64,000 bases of DNA from Beijerinckiaceae bacterium (GCA_947456505.1 CANGTC010000004.1:1-64000); one strand, 5' to 3'; shown: positions 35,878 through 45,542, counted from the stretch's first letter. Notes: generated by a model from the letters alone, not told the origin. Program-made: numbers and translations.

Positions 35878-37257
35878 ATGAGCGCACGGCGGAAAAAGCT
35901 TTTATTGAACGCTTTTCATATGTGCTCGCCGAGCCAGCAATGGGCGGGTATGTGGACTCATGAGCGAGATCAGGGCCTCAGCTATAATAGCCTCGACTAT
36001 TATGTCGATCTCGCAAAGACCGCTGAACGGGGGCTTTTAGACGGCATATTCTTCGCCGACTCCATTGGCCTCATGGATAAATACGGTGGCGACTCCAGCG
36101 AAGCGATCCGCGCGGGCGCCATGACGCCCATGAACGATCCGACCCTTGCGGTCTCGGCGATGGCCTTGGTGACAGAGCATCTTGGGTTTGGCGTGACCGC
36201 CAATTTGACATTCGAGCATCCCTTCATCATGGCGCGGCGGTTCTCCACGCTTGATCATCTCACAAAGGGGCGCATTGGCTGGAACATTGTTGCGGGCTTT
36301 GTTGATTCAGGAGCGCGGGCGATTGGTCAGGACCGGATACGCGCTCATGACGAGCGCTATGATCTGGCCGAGGAATATATGGACGCCGTCTACAAGCTCT
36401 GGGAAATGAGCTGGGATGACGAGGCGGTGCAACGCGACAAGGCGCATCGCGTTTTCGCCCGTCCCGACAGGGTTCGTCGCGTGGATCATGCGGGCGCGCA
36501 CCTCAAGATGTCAGCCGTGCATATGTGCGAACCTTCCGCGCAGCGCACGCCGGTTCTTTATCAGGCGGGCGCATCCACGCGAGGACGCGCCTTCGCTGCA
36601 AAACATGCTGAATGCGTGTTTCTCACAGGCTTCACCAAGGAAATGATCCGGGCCCGAGTGAATGACATTCGGGCGCAAATGTCATTGATAGGCCGCGATC
36701 CCGATGATGTCGCCATGATTGTCGGCTGCACCGTGATAACGGCGGCGTCGGATGAAGCCGCCCATCGGAAATATCTGGAGATACGCGATTACCTCGACGT
36801 GCGCGGCAGCCTCGCCATTTTTTCCGGTCTGGCTGGCGTCGATTTTTCCAAATACGATCCGGAGGATCCCATTGAATATCTCAAGAACGACGCAAACCAG
36901 TCCTTCATGGAAAGAACCACAATTTTGAGCAAGGGCAAGAAATGGCGCGTGAGGGACTTGACCGCCTTTGCGCCTGGTTCGCCCACGGCCGGAATTTTTC
37001 TCGTCGGGTCGCCGGAGACTGTCGCGGCGCAAATGATCGAATGGGCGGACGAGACGGGTGTTGACGGCTTTAATCTCGTGCGCACCGTCGAGCCTGAGGG
37101 GCTCGCCTCCATTGTGGACCTGGTCGTGCCGGAGTTGCAGAGGCGCGGCGCTTACAAGACCGAATATGTGACGGGGACGTTGCGTCATAAATTATTTGGT
37201 AGGGGCGACAGATTGTCGTCAGCCCATCCCGGGCTTCGCGCTGCGCGCAAGTCTTGA
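35878..37257 (+). CDS. LLM class flavin monooxygenase, NtaA/SnaA/DszA-like
   Basis: This 459-residue protein belongs to the long-chain branch of the luciferase family that includes nitrilotriacetate and dibenzothiophene-sulfone monooxygenases. Marks are LLNAFHMCSPSQQWAGMW, GVTANLTFEHPFIMARRFST, GRIGWNIVAGF, HDERYDLAEEYMD and QRTPVLYQAGASTRGRAFAA. A paralogue lies at 59.5-60.8 kb. The ATG at 35878 follows GAGGAAAG; a TTG four codons earlier is less likely. It is followed after 73 bases by a binding protein that could supply its substrate. Confidence 0.9.
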   Translation: MSARRKKLLLNAFHMCSPSQQWAGMWTHERDQGLSYNSLDYYVDLAKTAERGLLDGIFFADSIGLMDKYGGDSSEAIRAGAMTPMNDPTLAVSAMALVTEHLGFGVTANLTFEHPFIMARRFSTLDHLTKGRIGWNIVAGFVDSGARAIGQDRIRAHDERYDLAEEYMDAVYKLWEMSWDDEAVQRDKAHRVFARPDRVRRVDHAGAHLKMSAVHMCEPSAQRTPVLYQAGASTRGRAFAAKHAECVFLTGFTKEMIRARVNDIRAQMSLIGRDPDDVAMIVGCTVITAASDEAAHRKYLEIRDYLDVRGSLAIFSGLAGVDFSKYDPEDPIEYLKNDANQSFMERTTILSKGKKWRVRDLTAFAPGSPTAGIFLVGSPETVAAQMIEWADETGVDGFNLVRTVEPEGLASIVDLVVPELQRRGAYKTEYVTGTLRHKLFGRGDRLSSAHPGLRAARKS

Positions 37258-37330
37258 GGGCGAAAGTCTTGTATCTATCGAAGCTGTAATGTTCAGTCTA
37301 ACAAAGCGCGCACACGGGCAGGAGAAAGCC

Positions 37331-38305
37331 ATGTTTGGAAAACTGACGGGATGGATGGCCATCGCCATTACGGGACTGGCGGTCTCAGGGCCCCTTGCAA
37401 GCGCACAGGAACGCATCAAGGTCGCCGTTGGCGGCCAACGCGGGGTCGGTGAGACCTTCTCTCCCGAGATCGGGCAGAAGGCGGGCATTTTCCGCAAGCA
37501 TGGTCTGGATCTGGATGTGCTTTATACCGACAGCTCCGGCGAGACGATGCAGGCGGTCATTTCCAGAAGCGCGCAGATCGGCGTGGCGACCGGGCTTGCG
37601 GGGACCATGGGGTCATTCTCGAAAGGGGCTCCGGTGCGCGTCTTCGCCGCCAGTTTCACGGGCGGCAGTCAGCTTTATTGGTATGTGCGTGCGGATTCCC
37701 CCATACGTTCCGTGCGGGATGCGGAGGGAAAGACGGTGTCCTATTCCAGCACTGGCTCGTCGGTCCACGCCTCTCTTATGGCTTTGCTCAAGTATAGCGG
37801 CGTCAATTTCAAGCCCACGCCGACGGGATCGTCTCCGGTCACCTATGCGGCCGTGCTGAGCGGGCAGGTTGATGTGGGCTGGGCGGGGGCGCCCTTTGGC
37901 ATCGAGCAGATGGAGAAAGGTCAGATACGTGCGGTTTGGAAAGCCAACGCTGTGCCGGACCTCGATAATCAAACCATCCGCGTGATGATCGCCAATGCCG
38001 AGGATTTGAGGGCTCGAAACGATATCTATGCGCGGTTTCTCGCGGCTTATGAGGAAACGCTCACCTGGGCCTATACGACGCCTGATGGGTTGAAAGCCTA
38101 TGGCGAATGGTCGGGCTTGTCCGAGGCGTCCGCCAGACGCGCTCTTGACGAATTTTTGCCAAGAGCGGCGCTTGAGCCTCGCAAGATCGTCGGAATCGAG
38201 CAGGCGCTCGATGACGCCGTCGCTTTCAAATATACGACATCGCGTTTGACGGCGGCCCAAGTGGATGAGTTGATCCAGATCCCGCCGGCAACTCCGTCCC
38301 GCTAG
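37331..38305 (+). CDS. NitT/TauT-type periplasmic binding protein, orphan
   Basis: This 324-residue protein has a signal peptide (MFGKLTGWMAIAITGLAVSG, cleavage near ASAQE). The binding fold shows KAGIFRKHGLDLDVLYT, SAQIGVATGLAGTMG and SGQVDVGWAGAPFG. Start 37331 is chosen because it follows AGGAGAAAG and gives a normal leader; an in-frame ATG 42 bases upstream would lengthen the leader. No permease or ATPase adjoins it. Its ligand may be the sulfur- or nitrogen-containing substrate of the preceding NtaA-like enzyme (inference). Confidence 0.86.
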   Translation: MFGKLTGWMAIAITGLAVSGPLASAQERIKVAVGGQRGVGETFSPEIGQKAGIFRKHGLDLDVLYTDSSGETMQAVISRSAQIGVATGLAGTMGSFSKGAPVRVFAASFTGGSQLYWYVRADSPIRSVRDAEGKTVSYSSTGSSVHASLMALLKYSGVNFKPTPTGSSPVTYAAVLSGQVDVGWAGAPFGIEQMEKGQIRAVWKANAVPDLDNQTIRVMIANAEDLRARNDIYARFLAAYEETLTWAYTTPDGLKAYGEWSGLSEASARRALDEFLPRAALEPRKIVGIEQALDDAVAFKYTTSRLTAAQVDELIQIPPATPSR

Positions 38306-38519
38306 GCGGAGCGGCAGAGGTCGGGGGCAGGGGGCGGTTGAATTTATGGCTCACGAGGCTTCCTGGCCCCGTCGGACTTTTACCTGTGCGCAGTTATATT
38401 TTTGACCTCAACCCTAAAGTTTCGCAGGCGCGCGCCGTTTGAGGTGTTGTGGACATTTGCGCATCATGTTGGCGAATCGTCACGCTGTTTCAGTTCGCGT
38501 TGAGTCTGGGAGAGGCGTT

Positions 38520-39659
38520 GTGAGCGTCATTGATATCAACACTCGCAAGCGCTATGCGAGCAAGGGACGCTCCGGCGCTGGGCATTTTTCCGGTCATGAC
38601 GCAGGCGCAGTCTCGTCGGACGCCTCGTCAGCCGACAGCTTCGCTGGCATGCCGGTCAGTGGTCATCTCGCGTCCAGTCTTCGCACACTGAATAGCTCCC
38701 TGAGTGCTTCCGGCGTTGAGACGCCCCAGTCCCGCCCCGAAGGCGGCGCCGTCTCGCACGTGTCCGCCATGCTGCAGAAAATGCGTTCGGCTTCCGCCGA
38801 GGAGCATGATCGCAAATCCGGTGCGAAATCCTCATCTGCCGATTTCCAGTCCTGGCATGATCAGGTTGAGCGGGCGAAACACGCCATGCTCGGCGATGGC
38901 GAGGCATCCTCCGGTGATCGGGAAGACCGTGCTCCTGCTGCGTCAAAGCAGGGGCAAGAGATCGTCGACGCCCGCGCGCTCTGGCGCAATCCGGATCTGT
39001 TGCCTTTCGCCACGACGGTTCCAGTTGGCCGATCCATGCAAAAGGACATCGCCTTTCGCGCCCTCGATCAATATGACGCCCCCGGCGAAATGCTGGGGTG
39101 CAAAGTGAAGGTGAATGTTCAGGGCGTTTCTTTCAATTGCGTCATTTCGTCCGACATGATGGATATGGTGAGTGACGAGGCGCCCTTATCGAAGATCGTC
39201 GGACAGGCCTTCGCCTCCGCCATTCGCAATTATGGTTTGGTGGCGAATTGTGACGTCATTGACGCAGCATTTGATGGCGGCGTGCTGAATATCAGATATG
39301 TCGGGGAAGCGAAAAAGCCCATTCTCGTTTCAGCTTTCTGCGAGACTGTCCCTGCGCCTGGCCTGCCGCCTGCTGAAGTCAAAGCGACAACGGCCTCACC
39401 CTCGCCTGTTCCGGTGGCTGCGGCGCTGATCGATGGAATTTTCGCTGAAACCTCGCGCTCTTGCATCGCCATTCGTCGTCGACAATTTGTCAACGACAAT
39501 GCGCAGGCCGTAGCCTCGCAGGAGCCCGCGACCTCCGGTCCTCCTGAGGTTTCAGACTTTTCGTCAGCTGAGGGCGTGAGCGCCAAGCGCAACGTCTTGC
39601 AGCAGGCCGCCATAGCCATGCTGAAAAAGGCGCAGCAGTCCGAGGAGTCGCGACAGTAG
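38520..39659 (+). CDS. Unrecognised protein with disordered N-terminal half
   Basis: This protein of about 379 residues has no family I recognise. The first 160 residues are rich in Ser, Ala, Gly and charged residues (SSDASSADSFAGM; SASAEEHDRKSGAKSSSAD) and look disordered. A folded core seems to run from about 165 to 280 (DARALWRNPDLLPFATTVPVG; GCKVKVNVQGVSFNC; ASAIRNYGLVANCDVIDA), with another Ala/Ser/Pro tail after it. No signal peptide or membrane segment is seen. The start is uncertain: GTG 38520 follows GGGAGAGG, and an ATG lies at 38466. Codon use is less GC-biased than the neighbours. It stands alone. Confidence 0.6.
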   Translation: MSVIDINTRKRYASKGRSGAGHFSGHDAGAVSSDASSADSFAGMPVSGHLASSLRTLNSSLSASGVETPQSRPEGGAVSHVSAMLQKMRSASAEEHDRKSGAKSSSADFQSWHDQVERAKHAMLGDGEASSGDREDRAPAASKQGQEIVDARALWRNPDLLPFATTVPVGRSMQKDIAFRALDQYDAPGEMLGCKVKVNVQGVSFNCVISSDMMDMVSDEAPLSKIVGQAFASAIRNYGLVANCDVIDAAFDGGVLNIRYVGEAKKPILVSAFCETVPAPGLPPAEVKATTASPSPVPVAAALIDGIFAETSRSCIAIRRRQFVNDNAQAVASQEPATSGPPEVSDFSSAEGVSAKRNVLQQAAIAMLKKAQQSEESRQ

Positions 39660-39743
39660 GGCTATCGCTTCGCTGTTTGATCGCCGCAGGCGCGCATCCG
39701 TGAAGGCGGCGCGGCGAATACTTTCCGATGATTGGCGCGAACC

Positions 39744-40880
39744 CTACTGGACCTTGCCCCGAAGCCCCAAGCGCTCAAGGCGTGGCAGCACTTCCGCCAG
39801 GAAATAGGGCATGTCCGCGAGGTAATCGAGGAAGGTGATGGCGGCGCCGCGCAGACCAGCGCGCTCGAGGATCGCCATTTCCTCCACGATGTCGTCCGGC
39901 GTGCCCACGAACATATAGGCGCCGGGAAAGGTGCCGGGATGGAACGGGCCGCCCCTGCGCTCGCGTTTCATCAGCGAGGGGTCAGGCCCATGCTGTTTCG
40001 TATCCGGACTAGCGGTCGCCGCCTTGTTTCGCAGCATATTGGCGAGGGCTGACCTGTCCGCCATGGTCTCGGCGAAATAGTGATAGAAATCCTCGGCTTC
40101 CTTGCGGGTCGGCCGGCAGACGATGTGGCTTGACGCAAAGACGTCGATGCGCCGTCCATAGCGCGCCGCATGGTCTTGCGCGCGCGTTACGATTTCTGCG
40201 GCGCGTTCCAGCACCGGCACATTGGTGAAGAGCATGTCGGCGCATTGGGCGGCGAAGTCGCGCCCGTCCGCCGAAGAGCCCGCCGACATGATCGGGGGCA
40301 GGGGCTGTTGCAGGCAAAGCGGATCCGTCGTCAGTCCGCGCAGCTTGTAAAACTCCCCATTCCAGTCGAATTCCGGGCCGCCTTGCAAAAGCTTGCTGAG
40401 AATCTGGAACCATTCGAGACCCTGCTCATAGCGCCGATCGCCGTCGATGGTGACGCCGTGGACGTCGAACTCATCCTGGTTCCAGCCGCAAACGATGTTC
40501 AGCCCGGCGCGCCCGTGGGTCACATGGTCGAGGGTCGCCAGCGCCTTGGCCGCGAAGGCGGGGGTGAGCAGGGGCGCATGTACGGTGATGAAAAGGCCGA
40601 TGCGCTTGGTCAGGGCGCCGATGGCGGCGCTATGGGTCAGGGTTTCGAAGGAGTGGCCCAGCACATTGGCCTCGCCGCCAAAACCCTTCCATTTCGCGAC
40701 GGGCAGGATGAAGTCGACGCCTGCCTCATCCGCCATGACGCAGATTTTCACGATGTCATCCCATCCGGCGCGCCAGCGCTCCGGCGCCTTGGAGATAGTG
40801 AAGCCGCCATCGCAATTGGCGTTGAACAGGCCGAGCTTGAACCGATTGGGGCCCAGCATGGGATTGGGGACTTTTATCAT
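39744..40880 (-). CDS. LLM class flavin monooxygenase, RutA/SfnG-like
   Basis: This 378-residue protein has NRFKLGLFNANCDGGFTI, FILPVAKWKGFGGEAN, HGRAGLNIVCGWNQDEFD and MSAGSSADGRDFAA. It is a clear paralogue of the enzyme at 7.4-8.5 kb, including the GWN motif, but has a long insertion near residue 285 (NMLRNKAATASPD onward). It lies 7 bases after the livH of operon 2 and is the last gene of that transcript. Both RutA-like enzymes in the window are therefore tied to liv operons. Confidence 0.88.
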   Translation of the reverse strand: MIKVPNPMLGPNRFKLGLFNANCDGGFTISKAPERWRAGWDDIVKICVMADEAGVDFILPVAKWKGFGGEANVLGHSFETLTHSAAIGALTKRIGLFITVHAPLLTPAFAAKALATLDHVTHGRAGLNIVCGWNQDEFDVHGVTIDGDRRYEQGLEWFQILSKLLQGGPEFDWNGEFYKLRGLTTDPLCLQQPLPPIMSAGSSADGRDFAAQCADMLFTNVPVLERAAEIVTRAQDHAARYGRRIDVFASSHIVCRPTRKEAEDFYHYFAETMADRSALANMLRNKAATASPDTKQHGPDPSLMKRERRGGPFHPGTFPGAYMFVGTPDDIVEEMAILERAGLRGAAITFLDYLADMPYFLAEVLPRLERLGLRGKVQ

Positions 40881-40887
40881 CGCCGTC

Positions 40888-41763
40888 TCAACTCTGTTTG
40901 GCGCCAAGCAAGCCGCTTGGCCGCAGCACGAGAATACCCGCCATCAGAACATAAAGGAGCATGAGCGCCGCATCAGGCCATAGCAGCAGGCCAAAGGCCA
41001 TGGCTTCGCCCACGATGAAGGCGCCCAGCAGGCTTCCCGGCAGGCTGCCCAGTCCGCCGATGACCACGACGGCGAAGGCCTCGATCACGATGGTCGATCC
41101 CATGGAGGGCGATATGCTGACCATGGGCCCCGCCAGAATGCCCGCCAGCCCCGCCAACGCCGTTCCGAGGCCAAAGGTGAAGGTGAAGACCCGGGGCACA
41201 TTGACGCCCAGCGTGCCCAGCGTCTCGCGATCCATAGCGGCGGCGCGGATCAGCAGGCCAAAGCGTGTCTTGTCCACCGCCAGCCAGAGCAGCAGCGCGA
41301 CGACGCAGCCGATCACGATCAGCGCGATGTTATATTGAGGGATGGCGTGGCCGGCGACCACCATGGACCCATCCAGCCCCACCGGGCGTGGCACGGCCGT
41401 TTGCTCTGCGCCCCAGATGATCTTGGCCATCTCCTGTGTGACTTCGAGGATGCCGAAGGTCACCAGCGCCACCAGCAGCATGCCGCCTTTGTAGACCCGC
41501 CGCAGGATCAAGGCTTCGACCAGGGCGCCCGCGCAGCCGATCAGGATCGAGCCCAGCACGGCGACGGCGCTGAAGCCCCACACGCCCATGGTGGTTGAGC
41601 GCGTGCAGGTCAGCAGCAGATAGGCGCCGAGCATGTAGAAGGCGCCATGGCTGATGTTGATGATGCGCGACACCCCGAAGATGCCCGACAGGCCCGCCGC
41701 CATCAGGAAGAGGAAGGTCGCGCTCATCAATCCGCTGATGAACTGGGCCAGAATCCATTGCAT
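40888..41763 (-). CDS. livH: Inner-membrane permease LivH (operon 2)
   Basis: This 291-residue protein begins MQWILAQFISGLMSATFLFL. It carries the LivH signature GLSGIFGVSRIINISHGAFY and the late VVVIGGLGSLPGSLLGAF segment. It is unusual in lying after the binding-protein gene and apart from livM, livG and livF, which precede it. The order still allows one transcript. It should form the channel with LivM of the same operon. Confidence 0.9.
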   Translation of the reverse strand: MQWILAQFISGLMSATFLFLMAAGLSGIFGVSRIINISHGAFYMLGAYLLLTCTRSTTMGVWGFSAVAVLGSILIGCAGALVEALILRRVYKGGMLLVALVTFGILEVTQEMAKIIWGAEQTAVPRPVGLDGSMVVAGHAIPQYNIALIVIGCVVALLLWLAVDKTRFGLLIRAAAMDRETLGTLGVNVPRVFTFTFGLGTALAGLAGILAGPMVSISPSMGSTIVIEAFAVVVIGGLGSLPGSLLGAFIVGEAMAFGLLLWPDAALMLLYVLMAGILVLRPSGLLGAKQS

Positions 41764-41834
41764 AAGGTGGGGGCTCTCCGCTCAGGGGCAGGCGGCGCAG
41801 AATTGCTCCTACGCCGCCTGAGGAAGATGGTTGC

Positions 41835-43055
41835 TTATTGACGCGACTGCTTCACCTCTTCCTCCGTGGGGAGGTAGATGTCGGTCGCGAGTTTCACGAT
41901 GTCGGTTAGGACGCCGATTTTCAGCTTGTCGTCCCAAACCGCCTTGCCAGTCCACAGAGGCGTGGCGCCCTGGTGATCGAAGGTCCGTATCTTCACGGGG
42001 CCAAGGCTCGAGGTGAACTCCATGCCCTCAAGCGCGTCGATGAGCTTTTCCGTCTCCACCGTGCCCGCCTTGCGGATGCCCGCCTCGATGGCTTGCAGGT
42101 TCAGCAGCACCAGATAGGCGGCGGTGAAGGGCGGCTTGTTATAGGCGGCGCGGAAGCGTTCGACGAAGGCTTCGTTGCCATTGCCTTCGATGGCGTACCA
42201 GGGCAGGCCGCCCATGACCGCCCCAGTGGGGATCGAATTTTGCGGCAGGGCCTGCAACTCATCCGAGCCGCCCCAGTAGGAGCTGACCATGGGGAAGCTC
42301 TTGCCCAGATCATAGGAGGCGGACTGCTGCCAGAAGGGCAGGCCGAAGCCCCAGCTGTAGAAGACCGCCTCGGGCTTGGCCTCGATCATGGCGGTGATAT
42401 AGGGCGCATAGGAGCCCTCGTTCAGCTTGGGCCAGCTTTCGCCTATGAAGTCCACCTTGGGGTTTTTCGCCTTGATGCGTTCCTTGAAATTGGCGACCAC
42501 CGTGCGCCCGAACGCGAAATCCTGTGCGATGGTGTAATAGCGCGTCGCGTTCGGGAGCTTTTGCAGCGCATAGTCCGCCGCCCCATAGCCCTGTGTGCGC
42601 GAGGTGATGTTGGGAACCCGGAAAATATAGCGCCCGCCCGCTTTCGACGTGAAATCATCATTGGCGCAGGCGCTGAAAAGAAGCTTCTTGGCCTGTTTGG
42701 CCACATTGCCTACCGCCACGCATTCGCCGCTGTTGATGCTGTGCAGCAGCACATCCACCTCTTCGGCGGCCAGATCGCGCGCATGGCGCACCGCTTCATT
42801 TACGGTCGTTTTGCTGTCGCGCACGATGAGTTGCAGCGGGCGCCCGAGCAGGCCGCCGCTGGCGTTGACCTGATCGACGAAGATCTGCGCCGAACGTGTC
42901 GTTTCCTGACCATAGAAGCCAAGAGGGCCGGATTGTTCGGCGATCATGCCGATCACAATGGGCTTGCCCGCAGGGGCCTTGGTCTGGGCCTGCGCGCTGG
43001 TCGCCAGCGTCAGCAGCGCCACCGACGAGAGCAGGGCCTTGAGCGTCATTTTCAT
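41835..43055 (-). CDS. Periplasmic binding protein, Liv type (operon 2)
   Basis: This 406-residue protein has a Sec signal (MKMTLKALLSSVALLTLATSAQAQ) and the type I fold (KPIVIGMIAEQSGPLGFYG, NASGGLLGRPLQLIVRDSK, LLHSINSGECVAVGN, AIEGNGNEAFVERFRAAY). Two cysteines (GECVAV, FSACAND) are present in the first lobe. Unlike the binding proteins of operons 1 and 3 it has no RR leader, so it is probably Sec-exported. It sits between livF and livH. Confidence 0.9.
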   Translation of the reverse strand: MKMTLKALLSSVALLTLATSAQAQTKAPAGKPIVIGMIAEQSGPLGFYGQETTRSAQIFVDQVNASGGLLGRPLQLIVRDSKTTVNEAVRHARDLAAEEVDVLLHSINSGECVAVGNVAKQAKKLLFSACANDDFTSKAGGRYIFRVPNITSRTQGYGAADYALQKLPNATRYYTIAQDFAFGRTVVANFKERIKAKNPKVDFIGESWPKLNEGSYAPYITAMIEAKPEAVFYSWGFGLPFWQQSASYDLGKSFPMVSSYWGGSDELQALPQNSIPTGAVMGGLPWYAIEGNGNEAFVERFRAAYNKPPFTAAYLVLLNLQAIEAGIRKAGTVETEKLIDALEGMEFTSSLGPVKIRTFDHQGATPLWTGKAVWDDKLKIGVLTDIVKLATDIYLPTEEEVKQSRQ

Positions 43056-43093
43056 AGTCGTCCTCCCTTGAGATCATCCGCTTCGGGGCGGGT

Positions 43094-43804
43094 TCAGAAT
43101 GCGATATATTGGGTCCATCGTTCCGGATGGGCGTCAAGCTCGGCCAGAGTTCCGGAATGGCGGATGGCGCCGCTTTCCAGAACATAGGCGCGGTCGGCGA
43201 GCGAGCGGGCGAAGCTGAGGTTTTGCTCGGAGACGATCATCGACAGTCCCTCCTGACGCAGCAGACCGAGCTGCGCCGCCATCTCCTCTACAATCACCGG
43301 CGCAAGGCCCTCGGCAGGTTCGTCGAGCAACAGCAGATCCGGATTGCCCAGCAGGGTGCGCGCGATGGCGACCATCTGCTGCTGACCGCCCGACAGGTTG
43401 CCCGCCTTGCGTCCACGCAGATCCGGCAAAGCGGGAAAGATTGCGAAGACGCGGTCAAGGTTCCAGTCCATGCGGCCATTGGCGCCGGGCTTGCGCCCCA
43501 GTTCCAGATTTTCCGCCACCGTGAGCCGCGCGAACATGCGCCGGTCTTCGGGCACAAGGCCCATGCCCAGCCTCGCGATCTCGTAGGAGGGGCGGCCTGC
43601 GATCTCCACCCCCCTGAAGGTCATCGCATGGCTGCGCGCGCTCACCAGCCCCATGAGGGCGCGCATGAGCGTGGTCTTGCCCGCACCGTTGCGGCCCAGC
43701 AGCAGCACCGCCTCGCCCGCGTTCACCGAGAGCGAAATCCCATGCAGCACATGGCTTGACCCATAGAAGGCGTCGAGCCCCCGGACGTCCAGCAGCAGGC
43801 TCAC
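43094..43804 (-). CDS. livF: Branched-chain amino acid-type ABC ATPase LivF (operon 2)
   Basis: This 236-residue ATPase has Walker A GRNGAGKTT, signature LSGGQQQM, Walker B LLLLDEPAEGLAP and the IVSEQN segment. The start is GTG, overlapping the livG stop as GTGA. It is followed by the binding-protein gene after 38 bases. It forms the motor with LivG. Confidence 0.91.
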   Translation of the reverse strand: MSLLLDVRGLDAFYGSSHVLHGISLSVNAGEAVLLLGRNGAGKTTLMRALMGLVSARSHAMTFRGVEIAGRPSYEIARLGMGLVPEDRRMFARLTVAENLELGRKPGANGRMDWNLDRVFAIFPALPDLRGRKAGNLSGGQQQMVAIARTLLGNPDLLLLDEPAEGLAPVIVEEMAAQLGLLRQEGLSMIVSEQNLSFARSLADRAYVLESGAIRHSGTLAELDAHPERWTQYIAF

Positions 43805-44580
43805 GCGGCTCTCCCGTGGCTGGAGCCCAGGTAGATCTCGCGGACCTGTGGGTTGTTCTGGATCTCCTCCGGGGTCCCCTCGGTCAGTACGCGGCCCTGG
43901 TGCAGCACGGTGATGCGGTCGGCGATGGAGAAGACCGCATCCATGTCATGCTCGCAAAACAGCAGCGTCAGCGCCTTGCGTGTGCAAAGATCCTTGATCA
44001 GCGCCACAAGCTCGCGCCGCGCCTGGTTTTCAACCCCTGCCGTGGGTTCGTCGAACAGCAGCAGGCTGGGCTCCAGCGACATGACCATGGCGAGCTCCAG
44101 ACGCTTCTGGTCGCCATAGGAGATTTCTCCGGCGATAGCTCCCGCCAGATGAGTGAGCCCCACGAGCTCGAGATAGGAGCGCGCCTCATCGACGCATACG
44201 CCCGACGCCTTGCGCAGCAGGGAATGCAGATGCCCCCGTTTGGCGAAGAGGGCGGTCTGCACATTCTGCAACGCGGTCAGCTTGGTGTAGACGCTGGTGA
44301 TCTGGAAGGTGCGCGCGATCCCGCGTTTGCAAATGGCGTGGGCTGGCAGACCCAGAATGCTTTCGCCACTGAGTTTCACATCCCCGCCATTGGGCGCAAG
44401 GCGTCCCGAGAGCAGATTGAACAGGGTCGTCTTGCCTGCGCCATTGGGGCCGATCAGGGCGCGTCGCTCGCCTGCGCGCAGGGACAGGGAGACCGCGTTC
44501 ACGGCGACGAAGCCCGCGAACTGCTTGGTGACGCCGGTGGCTTCGAGAAGGGGCTGCTGGGTCTGATCCATGGGCATCAT
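43801..44580 (-). CDS. livG: Branched-chain amino acid-type ABC ATPase LivG (operon 2)
   Basis: This 259-residue ATPase has Walker A GPNGAGKTT, signature ISYGDQKR and Walker B LLLFDEPTAGVEN. The start at 44580 overlaps the livM stop as ATGA; two further ATGs follow within nine bases. The Walker B variant TAGVEN also occurs in the LivG of operon 3 (AAGVEN), linking these two operons more closely than operon 1. Confidence 0.91.
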   Translation of the reverse strand: MMPMDQTQQPLLEATGVTKQFAGFVAVNAVSLSLRAGERRALIGPNGAGKTTLFNLLSGRLAPNGGDVKLSGESILGLPAHAICKRGIARTFQITSVYTKLTALQNVQTALFAKRGHLHSLLRKASGVCVDEARSYLELVGLTHLAGAIAGEISYGDQKRLELAMVMSLEPSLLLFDEPTAGVENQARRELVALIKDLCTRKALTLLFCEHDMDAVFSIADRITVLHQGRVLTEGTPEEIQNNPQVREIYLGSSHGRAA

Positions 44581-45539
44581 CCCTCCCCGCGCTTGGCGCG
44601 CAGCCAGCCGGGCAGGTCCTGCGCCAGGCCCACGATGCCGCGTGGCAGGAAGACGCCGACGCCTATGGCAAGCAGGCCCACTGCGATGGCGGAATGTTCC
44701 GTGAAACGGCCGACCTGGGTGTCGATGGTCTCAAGTGTCAGCACGCCAAAGATCGGGCCCCAGAAACTGTGGACGCCGCCCATGGTGTTCGCCAGGAAGG
44801 GCCGGGCGGAGGCGGTCCAGTCCGCGATCTGAGGGGAGATCGTGCCGCTGAAAAAGGCGTAGAGGGAACCCGCGATCCCGCCAAAGAACCCCGCGATGAC
44901 GAAGGCCATGAGCTGGTGGCGGCGGATCGACACGCCATTGAACTCGGCGCGCTGGGGATTGTCGCGTATGGACTGCAGGGTGACGCCGAAGGGGGAGGCC
45001 TTGATGCGCGACAGCAGCCACAGGCAAGCGACGACCACGCCCAACACAAAGATGAAATAGTGGCGCGGGTCCGCCAGCCAGCCGCTGGCGTCGATGCCGC
45101 TGATCCCGTCATCGCCGCGCGTCACGTCATACCATTTGTAGATGACGGCGAAGACGAGCTGGCTGAAGGCCAGGCTCAGCATCAGGAACGTGGATTGTTC
45201 GCCGCGATGGCCGTGGACGATCAGCATCCCGAACAGAAAGGCGCCCAGCGCAGCGACCAGCGGTCCCGCGACCATGGCGGCCTCCATGCTCCAGGACCAG
45301 CGCGTCATGAGCAGGCCGGACGCATAGGCGGCCAGCGCGTAATAGGCGGAATGGCCGAATGACAACATGCCGCCATAGCCCATCAGCAAGTTGAGGCTGC
45401 AGGCGAATAGAATGGCGATGAGGATCTCTGACCCCAGATAGACGAAGCGGATCGGCGCCGCGAGGCCCATGGCGAAGAGCGCGGCCACCGTGATAAGCGC
45501 CAGCGTGATGGTGGCGACCTTTGCCGGGTCCTTCAGCAT
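44577..45539 (-). CDS. livM: Inner-membrane permease LivM (operon 2)
   Basis: This 320-residue membrane protein has the signature MGYGGMLSFGHSAYYALAAY near residues 53-72 and the coupling loop SIRDNPQRAEFNGV. It is the first gene of the operon. The intergenic stretch upstream of its ATG includes an open frame that looks like a decayed gene end (45543-45695, minus). Confidence 0.9.
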   Translation of the reverse strand: MLKDPAKVATITLALITVAALFAMGLAAPIRFVYLGSEILIAILFACSLNLLMGYGGMLSFGHSAYYALAAYASGLLMTRWSWSMEAAMVAGPLVAALGAFLFGMLIVHGHRGEQSTFLMLSLAFSQLVFAVIYKWYDVTRGDDGISGIDASGWLADPRHYFIFVLGVVVACLWLLSRIKASPFGVTLQSIRDNPQRAEFNGVSIRRHQLMAFVIAGFFGGIAGSLYAFFSGTISPQIADWTASARPFLANTMGGVHSFWGPIFGVLTLETIDTQVGRFTEHSAIAVGLLAIGVGVFLPRGIVGLAQDLPGWLRAKRGEG

Positions 45540-45542
45540 GGT

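Noticed and set aside
35506-35887. Short minus-strand open frames in the AT-rich region
   Set aside because: No ribosome site, no conserved motif and odd composition; they are open by chance in low-GC DNA.
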